Notes: generated by a model not told the origin, from the sequence alone. 64,000 nt of DNA from CAXBMB01 sp052078155 (GCA_052078155.1 JBQJBP010000001.1:1736001-1800000), one strand, 5' to 3'; positions 49,217 to 59,074 are shown, counted from the first letter of the stretch. A program made the numbers and translations.

Positions 49217-50122
49217 CTAACTGGCTTTCAAAGACAGCTCCCGGCGCCGGTTCGCCAGGCTGGCATAAGAAAAGATGATCAGCCCGGCCCAGATGAAGGC
49301 AAAGGTCGCCAACTGGCGCAGGCCGAACGGCTCATCGTAGATAAAGACTGCGATCAGAAACTGCAGAGAGGGCGCCACGTACTGCAGCACCCCGACCAGA
49401 GACAAAGACATGCGCCGGGCCGCAGCGGCAAAGAACATCAGCGGCAAAGCTGTCATGGCGCCAGACAGGATCAGCAGCAGGTCCTTTTCCAGGGGTTGCT
49501 GCATAAAGGCCCCGAAGGACTGCTGGTCCAGATAAATCAGATAGCCCAGCGCAAACGGCAGGATCAGCATGGTTTCCACAAACAGGCCATCCACTGCCCC
49601 GGCGGAAATGGTCTTTCGGATCAGGCCATAGAAGCCAAAGCAGAGCGCCAGCAGAAGTGAAATCCAGGGAAAGCCATCCCCGGCAAAGGCAGCAACCAGT
49701 ACACCCAGCGTGGCCAGACCAACAGCCAGGCTTTGCAGTTTCCCCAGCCGTTCTTTCAGAAAGATCAGCGCCAGCACCACAGAAACCAGCGGATTGATGT
49801 AGTAGCCCAGGCTGGCTTCCAGAATACGGTCATTGGCGATGGCCCAGATGAAAACCAGCCAGTTAACGGAAATCAGCGCAGTGGTGACACACAACCAGGC
49901 CAGCGCCCTCTTGTTCCGGATCACCTGACGCACGGCAGACCAGTTGCGTCCCAGACTGATGATCACCACCAGCAGGATGACGGACCAGAAAATCCGGTGG
50001 GCCACAAACTCGACCGCCGGCAACTCTGACAGCTGCTTGAAGTAAAGCGGAGAAATGCCCCACAGGAAGTAGGCCAGAAGTGCATAAATGAGCCCGAGGG
50101 CCGGGCCGCTGATGGAGGACAT
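49217..50122 (-). CDS. rarD: EamA-family transporter RarD
   Basis: 301 residues with ten predicted membrane helices. LIYALLAYFLWGISPLYFKQLSELPAVEFVAHRIFWSV, NWLVFIWAIANDRILEASLGYYINPLVSVVLALIFLKERL and GVLQYVAPSLQFLIAVFIYDEPF are the RarD signature. E. coli RarD is linked to chloramphenicol sensitivity; the real substrate is unknown. It shares a bidirectional terminator with pyk. Confidence 0.93.
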   Translation of the reverse strand: MSSISGPALGLIYALLAYFLWGISPLYFKQLSELPAVEFVAHRIFWSVILLVVIISLGRNWSAVRQVIRNKRALAWLCVTTALISVNWLVFIWAIANDRILEASLGYYINPLVSVVLALIFLKERLGKLQSLAVGLATLGVLVAAFAGDGFPWISLLLALCFGFYGLIRKTISAGAVDGLFVETMLILPFALGYLIYLDQQSFGAFMQQPLEKDLLLILSGAMTALPLMFFAAAARRMSLSLVGVLQYVAPSLQFLIAVFIYDEPFGLRQLATFAFIWAGLIIFSYASLANRRRELSLKAS

Positions 50123-50289
50123 TTCAGAACTTTCGCAATAGGAACAGGTAGCGTTGGTTGGCGGTCTCGACTTCAGATACCCGCCAATTCAAAAGGCCGG
50201 GAACGCCCCTGACCTCAGTTTTTCCGATTGAGGGCCACCCCCGAAGAACGACCCCCGATCCAATCCGAACCAAATCCGATCAGTTCAGA

Positions 50290-51507
50290 TCAAGCAGGTG
50301 CCAGATCCCGCAGAGGTTTGTCGGTGATGGGCCAGTGCAGCGCCGCAGCCAACAGCGCCAAGGCAACAGAGATCCACCAGACCGAATCATAGCTGCCTGT
50401 CATATCGACAGAAATGCCCCCAAACCAGGCCCCGAAGAAAGCGCCGACCTGATGGCCCATTAACACCACACCAAAGAGGGTTGCCAGATAGCGGGCACCG
50501 AAGATCTGCCCGACCAGCGCACTGGTCAAAGGCACGGTTGAGAGCCAGAGCAATCCAAAAGACGCGGAAAACAGGTACACAGCCAGCTCGGTTTTTGGCG
50601 CCAGAATGAACAGGGAAATCACCACCGCGCGGGCGAAGTAGATCCCGGTCAGCAGATACTTCTTGCGATAGATTCCCCCCAGCCAGCCGGCCAGCAATCC
50701 CCCGAAAATATTGAACAATCCCACCAGTCCCAGGGCCTGAGCCCCGACGGCGGCTGACAGGTTGCAGGACACGATGTAGCCCGGCAGGTGAGTGGCCACA
50801 AAAGACACATGAAAACCGCAGACGAAGAAACCGGCAGTCAACAGCCAGTAGCCGCTATGGCCTTTGGCTTCCTTTACAGCCTCTGACAGGCTCTGGTCAT
50901 TTGCTGTCGCGGATTTGCTGACCGCCTTCCCCGCCAGGGAAGCGGTCAGAGGCACAACAATCAGTGAAATGAGGGCAAGGCCGACCAGCGCCAGTGACCA
51001 GCCAAAGCGCTCAATCATCATCTGTGAACCGGGCAACAAAAGAAACTGGCCGACGGACCCGCCTGTGGAAGCAATGCCCAGCCACAAGGATTGTTTTTCC
51101 AGGGGAGCCACCCGTGCCACCGCAGACATCACCAAGGGCATGCCCATGGCCGCAACACCAAATCCGATGGTTACCCCTGCCCCCAGATGGATCATGAAGC
51201 CGGAATCAGCGTAAGCAGTGATGACCAGCCCCAGGGCATAGAGCAGGCTGCCCAACAGCAAAAACCGGGCACCCCCATAACGGTCAGCCAGAGCACCGAA
51301 CATTGGGGTTGCCACCCCCCAGATCAGATTCTGAAAGGCGATGGCGAGAGAAATTGACGCCAGACTGACTCCAGTCGCCTGACTGAGAGGATCCAAAAAC
51401 AATCCAAGCGTCTGGCGCACCCCCATGCTGATGGCCATGGTGATCCCAGCCGCCAGCAGAACGATGTAGGGGCTGCGCCACCAATGAGGGGTTTCTTGGA
51501 CGGTCAT
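50290..51507 (-). CDS. Major facilitator superfamily transporter
   Basis: 405 residues, twelve hydrophobic helices. RQTLGLFLDPLSQATGVSLASISLAIAFQNLIWGVATPMFGALADRYGGARFLLLGS contains the MFS motif A region (GALADRYGGAR) between helices 2 and 3. The central cytoplasmic loop (AGKAVSKSATANDQSLSEAVKEAKG) is polar, as usual. It belongs to the oxalate:formate antiporter/monocarboxylate-like MFS branch by general look. Substrate unknown. rarD lies downstream on the same strand, 167 bases away. Confidence 0.9.
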   Translation of the reverse strand: MTVQETPHWWRSPYIVLLAAGITMAISMGVRQTLGLFLDPLSQATGVSLASISLAIAFQNLIWGVATPMFGALADRYGGARFLLLGSLLYALGLVITAYADSGFMIHLGAGVTIGFGVAAMGMPLVMSAVARVAPLEKQSLWLGIASTGGSVGQFLLLPGSQMMIERFGWSLALVGLALISLIVVPLTASLAGKAVSKSATANDQSLSEAVKEAKGHSGYWLLTAGFFVCGFHVSFVATHLPGYIVSCNLSAAVGAQALGLVGLFNIFGGLLAGWLGGIYRKKYLLTGIYFARAVVISLFILAPKTELAVYLFSASFGLLWLSTVPLTSALVGQIFGARYLATLFGVVLMGHQVGAFFGAWFGGISVDMTGSYDSVWWISVALALLAAALHWPITDKPLRDLAPA

Positions 51508-51828
51508 AACAGGTGTTTCCCAGCAGTAAGGTCCCGCATCCGGCAGGCTCTTAACTCAACAGATCTCTGAAACAGGCTTCAGGTGTTTAGAGCGGCAGGC
51601 CCAAATCAACAGGCCCAAAAAGGTGTGGCGATGCTGTGCCCTGCACAAAAACCCATCACCACATAAGATCGCTCTGACAGCAGATTACTCTTTTCGGCAG
51701 GGTAGAGGCACCCTTTGACGCGAACAGCAGCAGTTCCACAGGCGGGGATAATGTTAGGGTCCTCTCCTGCCATTGCCGACTGTCATTCCAAAATGCCGGC
51801 CCTGAAGGCTGCAAGCGCTGAACAGGCT
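51508..51828. other. Intergenic region between lysE-like and MFS genes
   Basis: 321 bases. No gene, repeat, hairpin or promoter that I can support. Confidence 0.3.
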
Positions 51829-52494
51829 TCAGCTGACAATGCCGGCAGCGTAAGCCAGGGACACGCCGCCCCCCACCATGACCAGCCCCCCCAGACCCCG
51901 ATTGATCCAGAGCAGGAGATGGTCAGAAGCCCTGCGCCGCATGGCCAGCGAACCGGCCACCAGGGTCATCCACCACAGCCCCGATCCGATAAAGACCCCG
52001 AGCAGGAGCGTCAGGCCGGAGATCCGGTCAATGTCATGATCGACAAAGATCCCAACGGAGGCAAAGATACCGGCAAAGGCCAGAAAGGTGGCAGGGTTGA
52101 TGATGGTCAGGCCAAAGCCGGTGACAATGGCAGACAAAACCTGCCCGGGGCTGGTTTGTGACACAGCCTCCGCAGAAACCAGTTCCTCGGCCTTGTCCCC
52201 CACCCGATGGGCCTGCCGGATCATGTGCCAGCCAAAGCCCAGCAGGAAAATGCCGCCAAAGAGGCGCAGCCAGAATTGGTTGTTGAGCAAAAGGTCGGTG
52301 ATCAAAGAGAGGCCGAAAACGGCCCCGGCCGCCAGAAAGGTGTCAGCCGCTGCGGCTGCCAGCCCAGTAATCACCCCGACAATCCAGCGCCCCTCAAAGG
52401 CGCGGCGCATGCAGATTGCGCCAACAGCCCCAACGGGCAGCGCCACGATGAAACCGGTGAGGATCGCCTTGATAATGAGCAGGGCACTTACCAC
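51829..52494 (-). CDS. LysE-family translocator
   Basis: 221-residue inner-membrane exporter. ILTGFIVALPVGAVGAICMRRAFEGRWIVGVITGLAAAAADTFLAAGAVFGL matches the first half of LysE/RhtB proteins, where GPxGxxxxR is replaced by LPVGAVGAICMRR. Later helices include TGFGLTIINPATFLAFAGIFASVG and GSGLWWMTLVAG. It probably exports an amino acid. The start is the GTG at 52494; GGGGAG lies about 12 bases upstream. Confidence 0.87.
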   Translation of the reverse strand: MVSALLIIKAILTGFIVALPVGAVGAICMRRAFEGRWIVGVITGLAAAAADTFLAAGAVFGLSLITDLLLNNQFWLRLFGGIFLLGFGWHMIRQAHRVGDKAEELVSAEAVSQTSPGQVLSAIVTGFGLTIINPATFLAFAGIFASVGIFVDHDIDRISGLTLLLGVFIGSGLWWMTLVAGSLAMRRRASDHLLLWINRGLGGLVMVGGGVSLAYAAGIVS

Positions 52495-52846
52495 GCCGAT
52501 CAGATCTCCCCAATTCAGCCCCAGAAATCAGGGCAGACGCTTCTTATCATCGGCAGGATTGCTGGTTCCCTGCCTCTTGGTTTGCCGAAGGGGATCGATC
52601 CCCCAGCTTACGGCTTCACTCTATAGAGCATGATCGGGTTGGTTAGAAGCGCTCTGCGCCTGAAACCAGTCCGTCAATCATCCTCTAACATGTTGAAGAG
52701 AGAAAACTCATGCTTTCAGCGTCATCACACAGTGAGTCCCCTGAAACCGATTTGAGTCTAGCAAGCTGTCCCAGGGGGAGCTAGCCCAGAAAGCAGGACA
52801 ACTCAGGGAAAAATCAAAATCCTGATCCACCGTGAAAGCGCCCCGG
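52495..52846. other. Convergent/upstream intergenic region with repeat
   Basis: 352 bases, of which 52624-52761 is a dispersed repeat. The rest shows no feature. Confidence 0.4.
52624..52761. repeat. Dispersed palindromic repeat, copy 8 (long subtype)
   Basis: 138 bp from TAGAGCATGATCGGGTTGG to ACCGATTTGAGTCTAG. Same orientation as copy 6. The GAAGCGCTCTGCGCCTG core is present. The outer stem has several mismatches, suggesting an older copy. Confidence 0.82.
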
Positions 52847-53809
52847 TCAGGACGCCTTCCGTGCAGGTACTTCCTCGCCAACGGGCGTTAAAATTGCGGC
52901 CTGCCGCTCCGGCTGGCCTGCCAGATCAGCCCGGTGTTTTTTGAACAGATCAACCAGTGCATCAACAGAGGCACGGATGCGGGGTGTCTTGAGCAGATCC
53001 CGGTGAACCAACAGCCAGAAGTCACTCTGCAGGTCCGAAATGGGATCACCCAGCCGCATCAGCTGGGGATGAGCATCGCCGACAAAACAGGGCAGGATCG
53101 CCAGCCCCAGACCCGCCGCACAGCTGTCCCGCAGTATAAGACCGTTGTTTGTGCGCAAGGCGCGATTGGCATCGGGATAGCTGTTGGCCAGCCAGCGGCT
53201 GACCGGAAAATGGGCGTGATCCTCATCGAAATCGACCCAGGGGCCGGTGGCAAAGAGCTGCTCGCGGTCCACCAGTCGCTGGCGCTCAAGAAACGCCCGC
53301 TGGCCATAGACGCCGTGGGTAAACTCTCCCAGCTTACGGGTCACCACATCGGCATAGTCCGGAGAACATTCTTTGATGGCCAGGTCTGCTTCTCGTCGAC
53401 TGAGATTGGCCAGCAGATGATGCCCGGCCAGTTCAAAAGAGACGTCGGGCAGCACTTCTTTCAGGGCTTTCGAATGCTGAACGACAAAGGCCGTTGCCCA
53501 CTCTGCCAGGGAAATGCGCACCGAACCGGAAACCGTTTCGGCCAGGCTTTCCTTTTGCCGGTCCAAGGCAGAGGCCATGCCTTCCATCTGCTGGACCAGC
53601 GGCAACAGCTGCTCCCCCGCCTGGGTCAGGCGCAAACCTTCGGGGAGACGGTCAAACAGGCGAACTTCCATGGAGTCTTCCAGGGCCCGCAAACGACGGC
53701 CGACCGTTGGCTGACTGCTTTTCAGATCGCGCGCAGCAGCCGTCAGACTGCCTTCGCGCGCCACCGCGCCAAAAACCTTGAGGTTTTCCCAATCCTGAAT
53801 ACTGGTCAT
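52847..53809 (-). CDS. LysR-family transcriptional regulator
   Basis: 320 residues. Helix-turn-helix: NLKVFGAVAREGSLTAAARDLKSSQPTVGRRLRALEDSMEVRLFDRLPEGLRLT. A LysR effector domain follows, with VRISLAEWATAFVVQHSKALKEVLPDVSFEL. The C-terminal 40 residues (HRADLAGQPERQAAILTP...) extend beyond the usual end. I chose the ATG at 53809 (AAAGGGCGGA upstream); an in-frame start at 53878 is weaker. It is divergent from the DMT transporter at 54114 and may regulate it. TTCTCATTC occurs twice in the shared region, at 53832 and 53913. Confidence 0.88.
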   Translation of the reverse strand: MTSIQDWENLKVFGAVAREGSLTAAARDLKSSQPTVGRRLRALEDSMEVRLFDRLPEGLRLTQAGEQLLPLVQQMEGMASALDRQKESLAETVSGSVRISLAEWATAFVVQHSKALKEVLPDVSFELAGHHLLANLSRREADLAIKECSPDYADVVTRKLGEFTHGVYGQRAFLERQRLVDREQLFATGPWVDFDEDHAHFPVSRWLANSYPDANRALRTNNGLILRDSCAAGLGLAILPCFVGDAHPQLMRLGDPISDLQSDFWLLVHRDLLKTPRIRASVDALVDLFKKHRADLAGQPERQAAILTPVGEEVPARKAS

Positions 53810-54113
53810 TGTTCCGCCCTTTCCGTCACAGTTCTCATTCAAAATCAACACCCGGGCGGGCGCAACAATGAATGGCAATCATAAACGAATAGCGCCTCTG
53901 CGTTTTAATTGCTTCTCATTCTCAACAATTCACCTGACATTGGTTGAATGGCGAGGATTTGCAGGAACTGTCCTTTCTGCACTCCGCCTGACAAACCCAC
54001 TAAACCATTGAAAAGAAGAATACATACCCTTCTTTCAACTCTCCCTACAGCCAACAAAGACCTCGTTGGTCCCAGGTGCCCTTCCGCCCGCTCCCCAGCC
54101 ACAAACTCTTCTC

Positions 54114-55163
54114 ATGCAAAAACCTCCTTCCCCATTGTCCAGCAGCACCTGCCCCCTCTCTAAGGGGGCTTCCGATGGCCTCACGCCATCCCTGCAGGCC
54201 CAATCCCCGCTGGTATCTGATGCTCCGGAGGGGGGACAAGCGGCGCTTTCTGCCTCCCTGCAGGCAGCTGTGGCAGCGGGTCTCTATCTCTTCGGCTGGG
54301 CGCTTTTTACGCTGATGCCATCGCTCACGAAACTGGCTGGCGACGGCATTCCCAGCGCGCAAAGCGGCTTTCTCCGCTACTTTGGCGGTCTGTTGGTGGT
54401 GTTGATCCTGCGCCAGCAGATTTCCCATCTGCTGGCTGGAAGCGACCGCAGAAGCCAAAACAGCGAGGCTGGGCAGGGCCGTGGCCCCGCTCCCCTTTGG
54501 CTGCATCTGGTGCGGGCCTCCATGGGGGTGGGCTCTGTTGTGTTGATGTTCTACTCCGCCTCACTCATGCCGCTCGGCGCCTCCCGAGCCATGGGCTCCA
54601 CCACACCAATCTTTACGGTTCTGCTGGCCATCTTTTTTCTGCGCGAACGTGTGTCACCGAAAGGGTGGCTGCTGATTTTTGGAGCAATGGCGGGGGCACT
54701 CATCATCCTGTCCCCCTGGCAGATGGCCCCCGGCAGCGACAGCCAAAACTACCTGCTGGGGGCTCTGGCAGCATTGGGGTCGGCCTTCTGCATGGCTGCT
54801 GAAGGCAATCTCCTGAAGCACCTGTCGGGCCGAGATCCGGGCCAGCGCATTGTCTTTCTGGTAAACCTGCTGGCCAGTGCGCTGCTGCTGCTTCCGGCAG
54901 TCCTGAGCTGGCAATCACTTTCTCAGGAGCAGTGGTGGCTGCTGGCACTGCTGGGGCCGATCGCCATTCTGGGGCAACTCTGCTCTGTCGTGTCCCTGCG
55001 CCTGGCCCCTCTTTCGCAACTGGCCCCGTTGACCTATGTCTCGCTGATCTATGCCAGTTTTTATGGCTTTCTGTTTTTCGGTGAAGTGCCGGGGCCGGAA
55101 ACGCTGGTCGGCGCTCTCCTGATCGTCTTCTGCAGCTATCAGCTCAGCCGTCAAAAATCTTAG
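54114..55163 (+). CDS. DMT-family (EamA) transporter
   Basis: 349 residues. A polar, Pro/Ser-rich N-terminus of about 45 residues precedes ten helices in two EamA repeats: LYLFGWALFTLMPSLTKLAGDGI, GSVVLMFYSASLMPLGASRAMGSTTPIFTVLLAIFFLRERVS and ILGQLCSVVSLRLAPLSQLAPLTYVSLIYASFYGFLFFGEVPG. It probably exports a small metabolite. The start is uncertain (TTG 54066 or ATG 54114). Divergent from a LysR gene. Confidence 0.85.
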   Translation: MQKPPSPLSSSTCPLSKGASDGLTPSLQAQSPLVSDAPEGGQAALSASLQAAVAAGLYLFGWALFTLMPSLTKLAGDGIPSAQSGFLRYFGGLLVVLILRQQISHLLAGSDRRSQNSEAGQGRGPAPLWLHLVRASMGVGSVVLMFYSASLMPLGASRAMGSTTPIFTVLLAIFFLRERVSPKGWLLIFGAMAGALIILSPWQMAPGSDSQNYLLGALAALGSAFCMAAEGNLLKHLSGRDPGQRIVFLVNLLASALLLLPAVLSWQSLSQEQWWLLALLGPIAILGQLCSVVSLRLAPLSQLAPLTYVSLIYASFYGFLFFGEVPGPETLVGALLIVFCSYQLSRQKS

Positions 55164-55394
55164 TCTAGGCTTTTCTCCCCAATTCCCCCACCAGCGATTG
55201 CCAAACAGCAATGGCAAGTGATAGAGGCCTGTAGGTTGCCAAAAGCAACGGCATGACAGTCGTCATACTCCTGTGCCGGGTCGACACTTCTGTCCTTTTC
55301 CCAGAACTGTCGGGCAAAAGGCTTTTACAAAGACGCCCGGCGATTCTGACCGTCACGCCACCGACAAGCACTATGGTGAGGAAGAACAGTCCCC

Positions 55395-55868
55395 ATGTCC
55401 GAAGAGATCGTGGTTCGCGCCGCCGGCCCCAGTGATTCAGCTGCCATTGCCGCACTGGTTTATCAGTTGCTGAGCGAAATCATGCCTGCTGATAAACTCC
55501 GGACAAAGGATGAGTTACAGGCCGCGGCCCTCGAGCTTTGGGACAAAGGCCCCGGCTTTGCAGCTTACCTGGCTGAAACTCAGGAAGGTGAAGCTGTTGG
55601 CGTTCTGACCTTAACGGAAATGTGCGCCATTTTTGCCCTGGGCTGCTTTGGTGAAGTGACCGAGCTCTATGTCACGCCCCAGTGGCGGTCCGCCCGGGTC
55701 GGGGAAAAGCTGCTGGATCAGGCTGTCGAGCACGCCAAAGCACAGAACTGGACCCGCCTGGAACTTACGGCACCCGACGAAACCGCCGATGGGGCGCAAC
55801 GTGCCTATGCTTTTTACAATCGGATAGGATATGAGGCTGCAGGCCCCCGGCTCAAAATTTCCATCTGA
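55395..55868 (+). CDS. GNAT-family N-acetyltransferase
   Basis: 157 residues, single GNAT domain. IVVRAAGPSDSAAIAALVYQLLSEI (strand 1/helix 1), FGEVTELYVTPQWRSARVGEKLLDQAVEHAKAQNWTRLELTA with the acetyl-CoA pyrophosphate loop (consensus Q/RxxGxG/A, here RSARVGEK), and RAYAFYNRIGYEAAG at the end. Acceptor unknown. It starts well after the upstream transporter and stands alone. Confidence 0.9.
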   Translation: MSEEIVVRAAGPSDSAAIAALVYQLLSEIMPADKLRTKDELQAAALELWDKGPGFAAYLAETQEGEAVGVLTLTEMCAIFALGCFGEVTELYVTPQWRSARVGEKLLDQAVEHAKAQNWTRLELTAPDETADGAQRAYAFYNRIGYEAAGPRLKISI

Positions 55869-56161
55869 AAAGGCCTCTGAATTTTTCCCTTTCTTCTAAG
55901 ATGGGAAGGGTTGAGGAAAGACCTGTTGACCCGGACCAAGGCCTTCCGACACTACTGAGGCTCGATCATTTTCTCTGACTCGAGAAGCAGTCAATTCTAA
56001 GGTAACAGCACTCACCTGCTGCTGCTCCCGGGTTGGTAAATTACAAGACAGCTGCCCAAAAAGGGATCGCATGATCCCCTCTGCTGTACGCAGACGCAGC
56101 CATAATCCGCAGGCTGGCCCTATTGGCCCCAAGACCTGCTAAGACGCAGAGGAGACCCGCC

Positions 56162-57541
56162 ATGGCCATCCGCCCGAACTCACCGGCAGCACGCGATATT
56201 GCCAACCAGTTCCACCCCTACACCAATGCCCGCCTGCACGAGCAAAACGGCCCCGTGATCATTGAAAACGGCAAGGGCGTTTACGTTTACGACGACCAGG
56301 GCAAGGAATACATCGAAGGTCTGGCCGGCCTCTGGTCCGTGGCTGTGGGTTTCGGTGAAGAACGTCTGGTGAAGGTTGCCACCGAGCAGATGGCAAAGCT
56401 GCCCTACTACCACAGCTTCGCCCACAAAGCGCACAACCCCTCCATCGATCTGGCTGAAAAGATCAACCAGATGGTGCCCATCGACGGCGGCAAGGTGTTC
56501 TTCGCCAACTCCGGTTCTGAAGCCAATGATACGGTGATGAAGCTGGTCTGGTACTACAACAACGCCCTGGGCCGTCCGGAAAAGAAGAAATTCATCTCCC
56601 GCATCAAGGGCTATCACGGCATCTCCATTGCCTCCGGCAGCCTGACCGGCCTGCCAGCCAATCACACGGATTTTGATCTGCCCATCAAGAACGTGCTGCA
56701 CACGGCCTGCCCGCACCACTACCGCTTTGCCTACGAAGGCGAAAGCGAAGAAGAGTTTGCCAGCCGTCTGGCCGGGCAGTTGGAACAGCAGATCATGGAA
56801 GAAGGTCCGGAAACCATCGCCGCCTTCATTGGCGAGCCGGTCATGGGCGCCGGGGGCGTGATCGTGCCGCCTGCCACTTACTGGGACAAGGTTCAGAAGG
56901 TCTGCCGTAAGTATGACATTCTGGTGGTGGCTGATGAAGTGATCTGCGGCTTTGGCCGCACCGGGGAACTGTTCGGCTCCCACACTTACGACATCCAGCC
57001 AGACATCCTGGTGATGTCCAAGCAGATGTCCTCCTCTTACATGCCCATTTCCGCTTTTGTCTTCACCGACGAAATCTATCAGGCCGTGGCAGACAACACC
57101 GCCAAGATCGGCACCTTTGGTCACGGTTTCACAGCGTCCGGACATCCCGTGGCAACCGCTGTATCGCTGGAAAACCTGAAGATCATTGAAGAGCGTGATC
57201 TGGTGGGCAATGCCCAGCGTGTGGCACCGAACCTGCAGGACGGCCTGCGCAAGTTTGCCGGACACCCGCTGGTCGGTGAAGTCCGTGGTGTGGGCCTGAT
57301 CGCTGCCGTGGAACTGGTCGCAGACAAAGCCAGCAAGAAGCCCTTTGATCCCGTTGGCAAAGTCGGCGGCTTCCTGTTCAACAAAGCACAGGAACACGGC
57401 CTCATTCTGCGAAACCTGGGCGACACCATCGCCTTCTGCCCGCCACTGATTATCTCCGCTGAACAGGTCGATGAAATGCTGGTTCGCTTCGGCAAAGCCC
57501 TGGACGAAACCACGGCTTTCGTGAAGGCTGAAGGCCTTTAA
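56162..57541 (+). CDS. Class III (omega) aminotransferase
   Basis: 459-residue PLP-dependent aminotransferase of subgroup II. YDDQGKEYIEGLAGLWSVAVGFGEERL, VFFANSGSEANDTVMKLVWYYNNALGRPEKKKFISRIKGYHG, VVADEVICGFGRTGELFGS and SKQMSSSYMPISAF, with the PLP lysine K287. Related enzymes use taurine, beta-alanine, putrescine or aromatic amines with pyruvate as acceptor; specificity cannot be set here. GAGGAGA lies 7 bases before the ATG at 56162. It is monocistronic with a strong terminator. Confidence 0.93.
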   Translation: MAIRPNSPAARDIANQFHPYTNARLHEQNGPVIIENGKGVYVYDDQGKEYIEGLAGLWSVAVGFGEERLVKVATEQMAKLPYYHSFAHKAHNPSIDLAEKINQMVPIDGGKVFFANSGSEANDTVMKLVWYYNNALGRPEKKKFISRIKGYHGISIASGSLTGLPANHTDFDLPIKNVLHTACPHHYRFAYEGESEEEFASRLAGQLEQQIMEEGPETIAAFIGEPVMGAGGVIVPPATYWDKVQKVCRKYDILVVADEVICGFGRTGELFGSHTYDIQPDILVMSKQMSSSYMPISAFVFTDEIYQAVADNTAKIGTFGHGFTASGHPVATAVSLENLKIIEERDLVGNAQRVAPNLQDGLRKFAGHPLVGEVRGVGLIAAVELVADKASKKPFDPVGKVGGFLFNKAQEHGLILRNLGDTIAFCPPLIISAEQVDEMLVRFGKALDETTAFVKAEGL

Positions 57542-57630
57542 GGCCCGCTCAGCTGCCGGAATAGCGCACAACCTTGATAGCTGTCAGGGAAGAGCCTGAC
57601 CCGCGCACGAGAATCTGACGCAGTCATGAA

Positions 57631-57658
57631 AAAAGGCGGTCCCTTGGGGCCGCCTTTT
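57631..57658. terminator. Bidirectional terminator after the aminotransferase gene
   Basis: AAAAGGCGGTCC pairs with GGGCCGCCTTTT (one G-T wobble) around a 4-base loop. A/T flanks on both sides serve both convergent genes. Confidence 0.88.
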
Positions 57659-57740
57659 CTATGCAAACGATAGCTGCAGGAGCTGTAACCGGGTGCTCCA
57701 CACGCGATCCCGCAGGGCAGCTATCAAAGATAGTGTGGTT

Positions 57741-58874
57741 TTATCGAGCCCAGGCGCTGCCAATCTGAATGTAGAAGACCGTGTCTTCTGGTCCTTTGGC
57801 CACGTCAGCGCCAACCTGTAACCCCAGTTCCTTGGCGATGAGATAGCGAAAGCCCATGCCTTTGGTGTAACGCCTTTTACTGCTGGACCAGTCACTGGCA
57901 TCGTTGGCGGCTGTTCCCACACCGCCAAAAGCAATTCCGGCCCAGCGGGGATGAAACTGCCATCTGGCTTCCACTTCGGTCTGGGCAATCGCATTGTCCT
58001 GATAGCGAACAGCGGGAATGCCCCTCAACTCAATAAAAGGGCGGGCAAAGAAGGGCGCATCGTCACCCACAACCGCACCCTTAACTTGCCAGCCAAGCTT
58101 CCACTCTTCCCCAAGGTCGAAGTAGGCGTTGCTGACCCCCTCCAGCTTAAGATAGTCAAAATCACCGCCGACAGCCGGGCCATAGTACCTGGTATTGAGC
58201 TTCGCTTCCCAGCCGTGATTGGGCGTAAAGATGTTATCCCGGCTGTCATAATAGAGGACAGCGCCCAGACCGGCATTGGTTGAGTCCAGACTTTTCGGCG
58301 TCACGCCTGGGGGATCGTCAGCAAACTTGAAAGAGGCATCAGACGAAAAGAGCTGATAGTCAGCGCCCAGAAAGAGATTGCTGTCCCAAAGCCGGGCCCG
58401 AATGTCCTGCAACAGAAAGAAGCCATCCATGTTGTAGGAAAAGCCCTCATTGCCAACAATCGGGTCTTCGCTGGTTCCATAGTAGTTCAGATTGATGGAG
58501 GTTTGTGCCAGCGCCCCAGTGTAGCGCACTCTGTCTTCGAACCAGATACCCCGGTGAAAGGCCGCCGCCAGCCAGGAGTTGTTCCCCGTCAGCAAGCCGG
58601 CTGCGCCAGTAATTGACGGGGGGTGTTTACGCTCGGGGTCATCTTCATCCTGATGAATGAAGAGAGCTGCGGCCCCCAGGCCATTGTCGACAGCTGGCTC
58701 TGTTACGATGATGGGTACCGGCAGAAAGCCCCCGCGGTCCAGCCAATCACTGGTATCGAGATAACCGTCATCGTCGATGAACTGATCGAAAAAGGACTCC
58801 TCAGCTCGCAACGAAGTGCAGGAAAGAGAAAAAACCAGCACAGCCGTAAAAAGCTGAATGGATCGAAAAAACAT
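57741..58874 (-). CDS. BamA/TamA-family outer-membrane barrel protein
   Basis: 377 residues. Signal peptide at 1-24 (FFRSIQLFTAVLVFSLSCTSLRA). Then repeating amphipathic strands ending in the Omp85-type C-terminal half (GLGAVLYYDSRDNIFTPNHGWEAKLNTRYYGPAVGG, FARPFIELRGIPAVRYQDNAIAQTEVEARWQF). The last residues, VFYIQIGSAWAR, form a closing strand. There are no POTRA domains, unlike BamA and TamA. Members of this surface-antigen group are outer-membrane proteins of unknown role. The start at 58874 was chosen because it directly precedes the signal peptide. Confidence 0.82.
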   Translation of the reverse strand: MFFRSIQLFTAVLVFSLSCTSLRAEESFFDQFIDDDGYLDTSDWLDRGGFLPVPIIVTEPAVDNGLGAAALFIHQDEDDPERKHPPSITGAAGLLTGNNSWLAAAFHRGIWFEDRVRYTGALAQTSINLNYYGTSEDPIVGNEGFSYNMDGFFLLQDIRARLWDSNLFLGADYQLFSSDASFKFADDPPGVTPKSLDSTNAGLGAVLYYDSRDNIFTPNHGWEAKLNTRYYGPAVGGDFDYLKLEGVSNAYFDLGEEWKLGWQVKGAVVGDDAPFFARPFIELRGIPAVRYQDNAIAQTEVEARWQFHPRWAGIAFGGVGTAANDASDWSSSKRRYTKGMGFRYLIAKELGLQVGADVAKGPEDTVFYIQIGSAWAR

Positions 58875-58978
58875 CCCTGAGGTTACCACTCACACATCAC
58901 CCGGTATTGCTGTCCAGGCATCGAATCCCTTGCCTGTCTGCCTTGTGTTTTGCCCTATCCAAACCCAAAAAACCACGC

Positions 58979-59006
58979 TTAAGCTGGTCAGATGGCCTTG
59001 TATAAT
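58979..59006 (+). promoter_or_regulatory. Sigma-70-like promoter
   Basis: TTAAGC and a consensus TATAAT are separated by 16 bases. Transcription would start near 59013 and run towards hemA with a leader of more than 450 bases. Confidence 0.35.
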
Positions 59007-59060
59007 CAACGGCGGATCGCCCTCGATACAGGAAATCGGCAAATCATCTATTCATGATGA

Positions 59061-59074
59061 TTGATTTCGGTCAA
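59061..59074. promoter_or_regulatory. FNR/FixK-type box upstream of hemA
   Basis: TTGATTTCGGTCAA matches the FNR/FixK consensus TTGAT-N4-ATCAA at nine of ten positions. hemA is oxygen-regulated through FnrL or FixK in several alphaproteobacteria. The distance to the hemA start (about 410 bases) is long, so the link is tentative. Confidence 0.45.

Noticed and set aside
53832..53921. Possible iron-responsive (Fur/Irr) box between the LysR and DMT genes
   Set aside because: Only the short TTCTCATTC repeat is present; no match to a full Fur, Irr or RirA site.
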